Source: Candidatus Cohnella colombiensis
GTDB lineage: Bacteria; Bacillota; Bacilli; Paenibacillales; Paenibacillaceae
Reading direction: 5' to 3'
DNA length: 64,000 nt
Assembly (NCBI GenBank): GCA_029203125.1
Contig: CP119317.1
Location: forward strand, 2,418,001 to 2,482,000
Shown piece by piece: positions 61,210-64,000 of the stretch (within the stretch, counting starts at the first letter, position 1; every line of letters begins with the position of its first letter). A program made the position numbers and the translations under genes. The notes below the pieces were generated by a model. It made no database searches. It was not told the DNA's origin and saw nothing but the letters and a program-made list of their open reading frames with translations.

Positions 61210-62280
61210 TCAGCGCAATGGCAACAAAACCGTAAATTCAGTTCCTTCATCCAGTCTGCTGCTTACGGAAATCGAACCACGATGCATCTCCATAATCTTC
61301 TGCGCGATGGAAAGTCCAAGGCCGCTACCTCCTACGGCATAGTTACGTGATCTGTCTGCCTTATAGAAACGTTCGAAGATTCTCAACTGATCCTGTTCGG
61401 TAATTCCCTGCCCTGTATCGGCGATGCGAACGATAGCATGATCTTTCTCCATTGTTAGTGTGATATTTATTTTTCCACCTTGGGGTGAAAACTTTATAGC
61501 GTTATGGATGATGTTCACCCAAACCTGGCTCATCAGGTCTTCATCCGCAACAACCGTGACCTCTTCCGCTTCTACATTCATGTCGACTTCTTTTTCTTGC
61601 CACTGCGGCTCGCAGGCCAGAATTAATGCGATCAACTGCTTATCAAGACGATACGTTGTTGCATGAAATGGGTTCTGTACGGAATCCAAAACTGCTAGCT
61701 TCATCAGATTGTCACTAAGCTTTGATAACCGATAGCATTCCGCTTCGATAATAGTCAAATACCGTAGTCGCTGCTCCCGCTCCAAATCTTCATTTTTAAG
61801 CGCCTTGGCGAAGCCACTAATCGACGTAAGTGGAGATCCAATCTCATGCGATACATTCGAGATGAACTCCTGTCGTAGCTCTTCCATAGCTTTTAGATTG
61901 GCAGCCATATCGTTAATGCTATTCACCAACTGTACAAAGGGATGATTCTGCCTCTGTCTCCCGTTCTTCCCATCGACTCCCGATTCGAGATTGACACGAA
62001 AGTCACCTCGCGATATGCGTCTTAACGCTTCGATCAACTCGCTAAAAAGATGATGCTCTCTTTTGCGGACAAGTGGACCTACTATCATAATGATGATACC
62101 GAAGAGAAAAAAACCGAGTGTTGCGTTAATGAGTAGTGCAATTAATCCATGGGGCTCCCATGTCGTTCGCGAATAGACAGCCTCCGTAAGATAATATACC
62201 GCCGTCCAGCAAATAAACAGCGCAACAATGACACCTACGAAGTTCACAATAATATGGAACATATTCGGTCTCTGTTTCAT
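61210..62280 (-). CDS. Sensor histidine kinase (two membrane helices, HAMP)
   Basis: 356 residues. Helices at about 12-35 and 45-70 with a very short outside loop; HAMP-like region about 75-135; HisKA with phospho-acceptor in FISNVSHEIGSPLTSISGFA; HATPase boxes NIIHNAIKFSPQGG, IADTGQGI, GSGLGLSIAQKIM. The tiny extracellular loop suggests sensing in or at the membrane, as for envelope-stress kinases. Its ATG overlaps the regulator stop by 4 bp. ATP site intact. Confidence 0.93.
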   Translation of the reverse strand: MKQRPNMFHIIVNFVGVIVALFICWTAVYYLTEAVYSRTTWEPHGLIALLINATLGFFLFGIIIMIVGPLVRKREHHLFSELIEALRRISRGDFRVNLESGVDGKNGRQRQNHPFVQLVNSINDMAANLKAMEELRQEFISNVSHEIGSPLTSISGFAKALKNEDLEREQRLRYLTIIEAECYRLSKLSDNLMKLAVLDSVQNPFHATTYRLDKQLIALILACEPQWQEKEVDMNVEAEEVTVVADEDLMSQVWVNIIHNAIKFSPQGGKINITLTMEKDHAIVRIADTGQGITEQDQLRIFERFYKADRSRNYAVGGSGLGLSIAQKIMEMHRGSISVSSRLDEGTEFTVLLPLR

Positions 62281-62951
62281 CGCTGTACCTCCAGACGATA
62301 ACCCAATCCCCGAATGGTGCTGATCCGGAAGGCGTGACGATTATCAGGAAATCTTTCACGTAGACGTTTGATGTGTACGTCGACTGTTCTTTCGTCTCCC
62401 TCGTAATCGTAACCCCAGATTTGCTCTATCAACTGATCACGCGTAAATGTTTTACCGGGGTAGCTCGCAAGCGTAAACAGTAGCTCGAATTCCTTGAGAG
62501 GGAGCGTCATCTCTTTATCTCCCACCATGCACTCGAACGAGTCACGACGCAGCGTAACATCTCCAATCTGAAGCGATTGCGAAGCTATAATTCGATATCG
62601 TTTCAATAATGCTTTCACTCTAGCGACTAGAACCATAGGGTCAAATGGTTTGACTAGATAATCATCCGTTCCTAACGCAAAACCTTTCAAGATCTGAGAC
62701 GACTCTCCTTTGGCTGTAAGCATGAGTAGTGGCAGATTACTCTGTCCACGTAGCTCACGGCATAGCTCCCAACCATCCATTCCAGGCATCATAATATCAA
62801 GGATAACTAAATCGACCATGCTATTGGCAACAATTCGCAATGCATCGAGACCGTCCGTTGCTTCAAGTACGTCCAGTCCTTCCAACCGCAAGAAATGTCC
62901 AACCAGTTCTCGTATATGCGGATCGTCATCAACGATTAGTATGCTAGTCAT
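62277..62951 (-). CDS. OmpR/PhoB-family response regulator
   Basis: 224 residues from ATG 62951 (GGGAGG 7 nt upstream). REC domain with DDD pocket, phospho-acceptor Asp in LVILDIMMPGMDG and Lys in YLVKPFDPMVL; C-terminal winged helix (LPLKEFELLFTLASYPGKTFTRDQLIEQIWGYDYEGDERTVDVHIKRLRERF). It begins 58 bp after the ABC permease gene, so the transporter and the two-component genes may be one transcript. Confidence 0.94.
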   Translation of the reverse strand: MTSILIVDDDPHIRELVGHFLRLEGLDVLEATDGLDALRIVANSMVDLVILDIMMPGMDGWELCRELRGQSNLPLLMLTAKGESSQILKGFALGTDDYLVKPFDPMVLVARVKALLKRYRIIASQSLQIGDVTLRRDSFECMVGDKEMTLPLKEFELLFTLASYPGKTFTRDQLIEQIWGYDYEGDERTVDVHIKRLRERFPDNRHAFRISTIRGLGYRLEVQR

Positions 62952-63009
62952 GCTTGCACCTCCCAACCTTTTGCCAACTTTGACTTTCATTCATCTTATT
63001 AGTCGTCTT

Positions 63010-63825
63010 CTACGTCCGGCGCATATAGGCACGCACCGTAAGCGGCGCGAAAATAGCTACTATTACGGCAGCACCAATAAGAGAGAGAGTTAGATCCCAT
63101 CCTGCAGTTCCAGTGTTAGCTAACGCTCGGACAGCGGCGACAAGATGCGAGATCGGATTGATATCAACAAACCACCGTAGCCAGTCTGGCATCGTATTCA
63201 CGGGTACGAAGGCATTGGAAAGGAACGTGAGTGGGAAGAGCACAATCATCGATATTCCCTGCACGCTTGAGGCTGTACGAGCAATTACACCAAAGAAAGC
63301 AAACACCCAGCTGATCGCCCAAGAGCAGGCAATGACAAGTACTGCAGCGATCGCGACATGATAGAGACCTCCATCAGGCCGATAACCCATCAAGTAGCCC
63401 ATGACAAAGGTAAGCACTGTCGCAATAGCATATCGAACCGTGTCTGCCAGCAGCGCACCCGCCAACGGTGCTATCCGTGCGATAGGCAATGACTTGAAAC
63501 GGTCAAATACACCTTTATCCATATCCTCGCGCAGTTGAACACCGGTGACAATAGAAGTCGTAATGACAGTTTGTACGAGAATGCCCGGAATAATAATGGG
63601 CAAATAGCTCTGCACGTCACCTGCAATAGCCCCACCAAAAATGTAAGTAAACATGAGCGTAAAAATGATGGGCTGAAGCGTAACGTCGAACAGCTGCTCA
63701 GGTGTGCGCCGAATCTTCAGCAGACCGCGATAGGCCATCGTCAACGAGTTGCGCACGGTTTGGCCAAAGCTCGTGTAATTTTTCAATCGGACTCTCGCAT
63801 CCGGTTTGATAGTCGTACTCCTCAT
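63010..63825 (-). CDS. ABC-2 type transporter permease (DrrB-like)
   Basis: 271 residues, six membrane helices. Hallmarks of the daunorubicin-resistance DrrB family: the N-terminal PIIFTLMFTYIFGGAI, PGILVQTVITTSIVTG, DKGVFDRFKSLPIARIAPLAGAL, and FPLTFLSNAFVPVNTMP before the last helices. Exports a drug or lipid with its ATPase. Its ATG overlaps the ATPase stop (ATGA). Confidence 0.9.
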   Translation of the reverse strand: MRSTTIKPDARVRLKNYTSFGQTVRNSLTMAYRGLLKIRRTPEQLFDVTLQPIIFTLMFTYIFGGAIAGDVQSYLPIIIPGILVQTVITTSIVTGVQLREDMDKGVFDRFKSLPIARIAPLAGALLADTVRYAIATVLTFVMGYLMGYRPDGGLYHVAIAAVLVIACSWAISWVFAFFGVIARTASSVQGISMIVLFPLTFLSNAFVPVNTMPDWLRWFVDINPISHLVAAVRALANTGTAGWDLTLSLIGAAVIVAIFAPLTVRAYMRRT

Positions 63826-64000
63826 ACTTTTGCCACCTCTGCTTCGGTAGATTCCTGTTCCAACTGCTGTTCATTCCCCTTTGCGTCATGACCGGTAATC
63901 GTTAGAAATACTTCGTCGAGTGACGGTTTCTGTACACTCATCTCTGCCAGAGGGATCCCTGCCGCACGTAAAGCGATCAGCAAATCAGTAACTAAGTCGG
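63822..64000 (-). CDS. ABC transporter ATPase, C-terminal end (DrrA-like; 5' part outside window)
   Basis: Last 58 residues only. The C-terminal ...MSVQKPSLDEVFLTITGHD segment is the typical DrrA/ABC-2 ATPase tail, followed by a Gln/Glu-rich end and TGA overlapping the permease start. The nucleotide-binding motifs lie beyond the right edge. Confidence 0.82.
   Translation of the reverse strand, partial: DLVTDLLIALRAAGIPLAEMSVQKPSLDEVFLTITGHDAKGNEQQLEQESTEAEVAKV

Overview
The window reads as chromosomal DNA of a low-to-moderate GC, spore-former-type Firmicute, most likely Paenibacillaceae (Paenibacillus/Cohnella-like). Evidence: the B. subtilis-like alaS / AI-2E permease / PRC-barrel / cysteine desulfurase / cymR / mnmA neighbourhood, an Ala T-box, the hemE-hemH-hemY operon of the coproporphyrin branch, YesM/YesN-type two-component genes, a modular alpha-1,3-glucanase, and strong AGGAGG ribosome sites, often with TTG or GTG starts. 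No tRNA, rRNA, CRISPR array, transposase gene or prophage block was seen.

Layout. 1-9100: 5' part of alaS behind a T-box; AI-2E permease, zinc-ribbon and PRC-barrel genes; iscS and cymR, with mnmA divergent; an unusual nuclease-fold/winged-helix gene (6271-7047) ending in in-frame 51-bp repeats; yebC, a cold-shock gene and a methyltransferase. 9300-15330: two small genes, pepF, a palindromic repeat element, and a sugar ABC importer (binding protein and two permeases, no ATPase). 15570-24050: a GAF-HD-GYP protein; an apparent operon yesM-yesN-nagZ-glpQ; a CapA-like protein. 24390-33830: an alpha-glucan block with two GH65 phosphorylases flanking beta-phosphoglucomutase, and a 1326-residue secreted GH87-type alpha-1,3-glucanase. 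34140-35390: a second nuclease-fold/winged-helix gene followed by short tandem repeats. 35385-46010: hemEHY, an MFS exporter, and a complete opp oligopeptide importer. 46180-58550: mostly housekeeping and envelope genes (O-methyltransferase, LTA-synthase-like enzyme, HesB-like and DUF1450 proteins, M14 peptidase, glutamate racemase, YtxH/DUF948, SufR-like regulator, DUF86 protein, CuA-type cupredoxin, holin-like protein, DedA, chemoreceptor, YugN-like). 58767-64000: a GH4 enzyme with a divergent AraC regulator, and an ABC-2 transporter with an OmpR/histidine-kinase pair.

How genes work together: GH87 would cut extracellular alpha-1,3-glucan or nigeran. The released disaccharides could be phosphorolysed by the GH65 enzymes to glucose and beta-glucose-1-phosphate, which PgmB converts to glucose-6-phosphate. 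Genes for wall turnover and teichoic acid metabolism (nagZ, GDPD, M14, racE, LTA-synthase-like) are scattered through the window.

Most unusual signals: (i) two divergent paralogues of a PD-(D/E)XK nuclease-fold plus C-terminal winged-helix protein, each placed just behind a terminator and each followed by its own set of short direct repeats; one keeps the ExK motif and one has lost the Lys. (ii) Three dispersed copies of a long imperfect palindrome whose central stem shows compensatory changes between copies.
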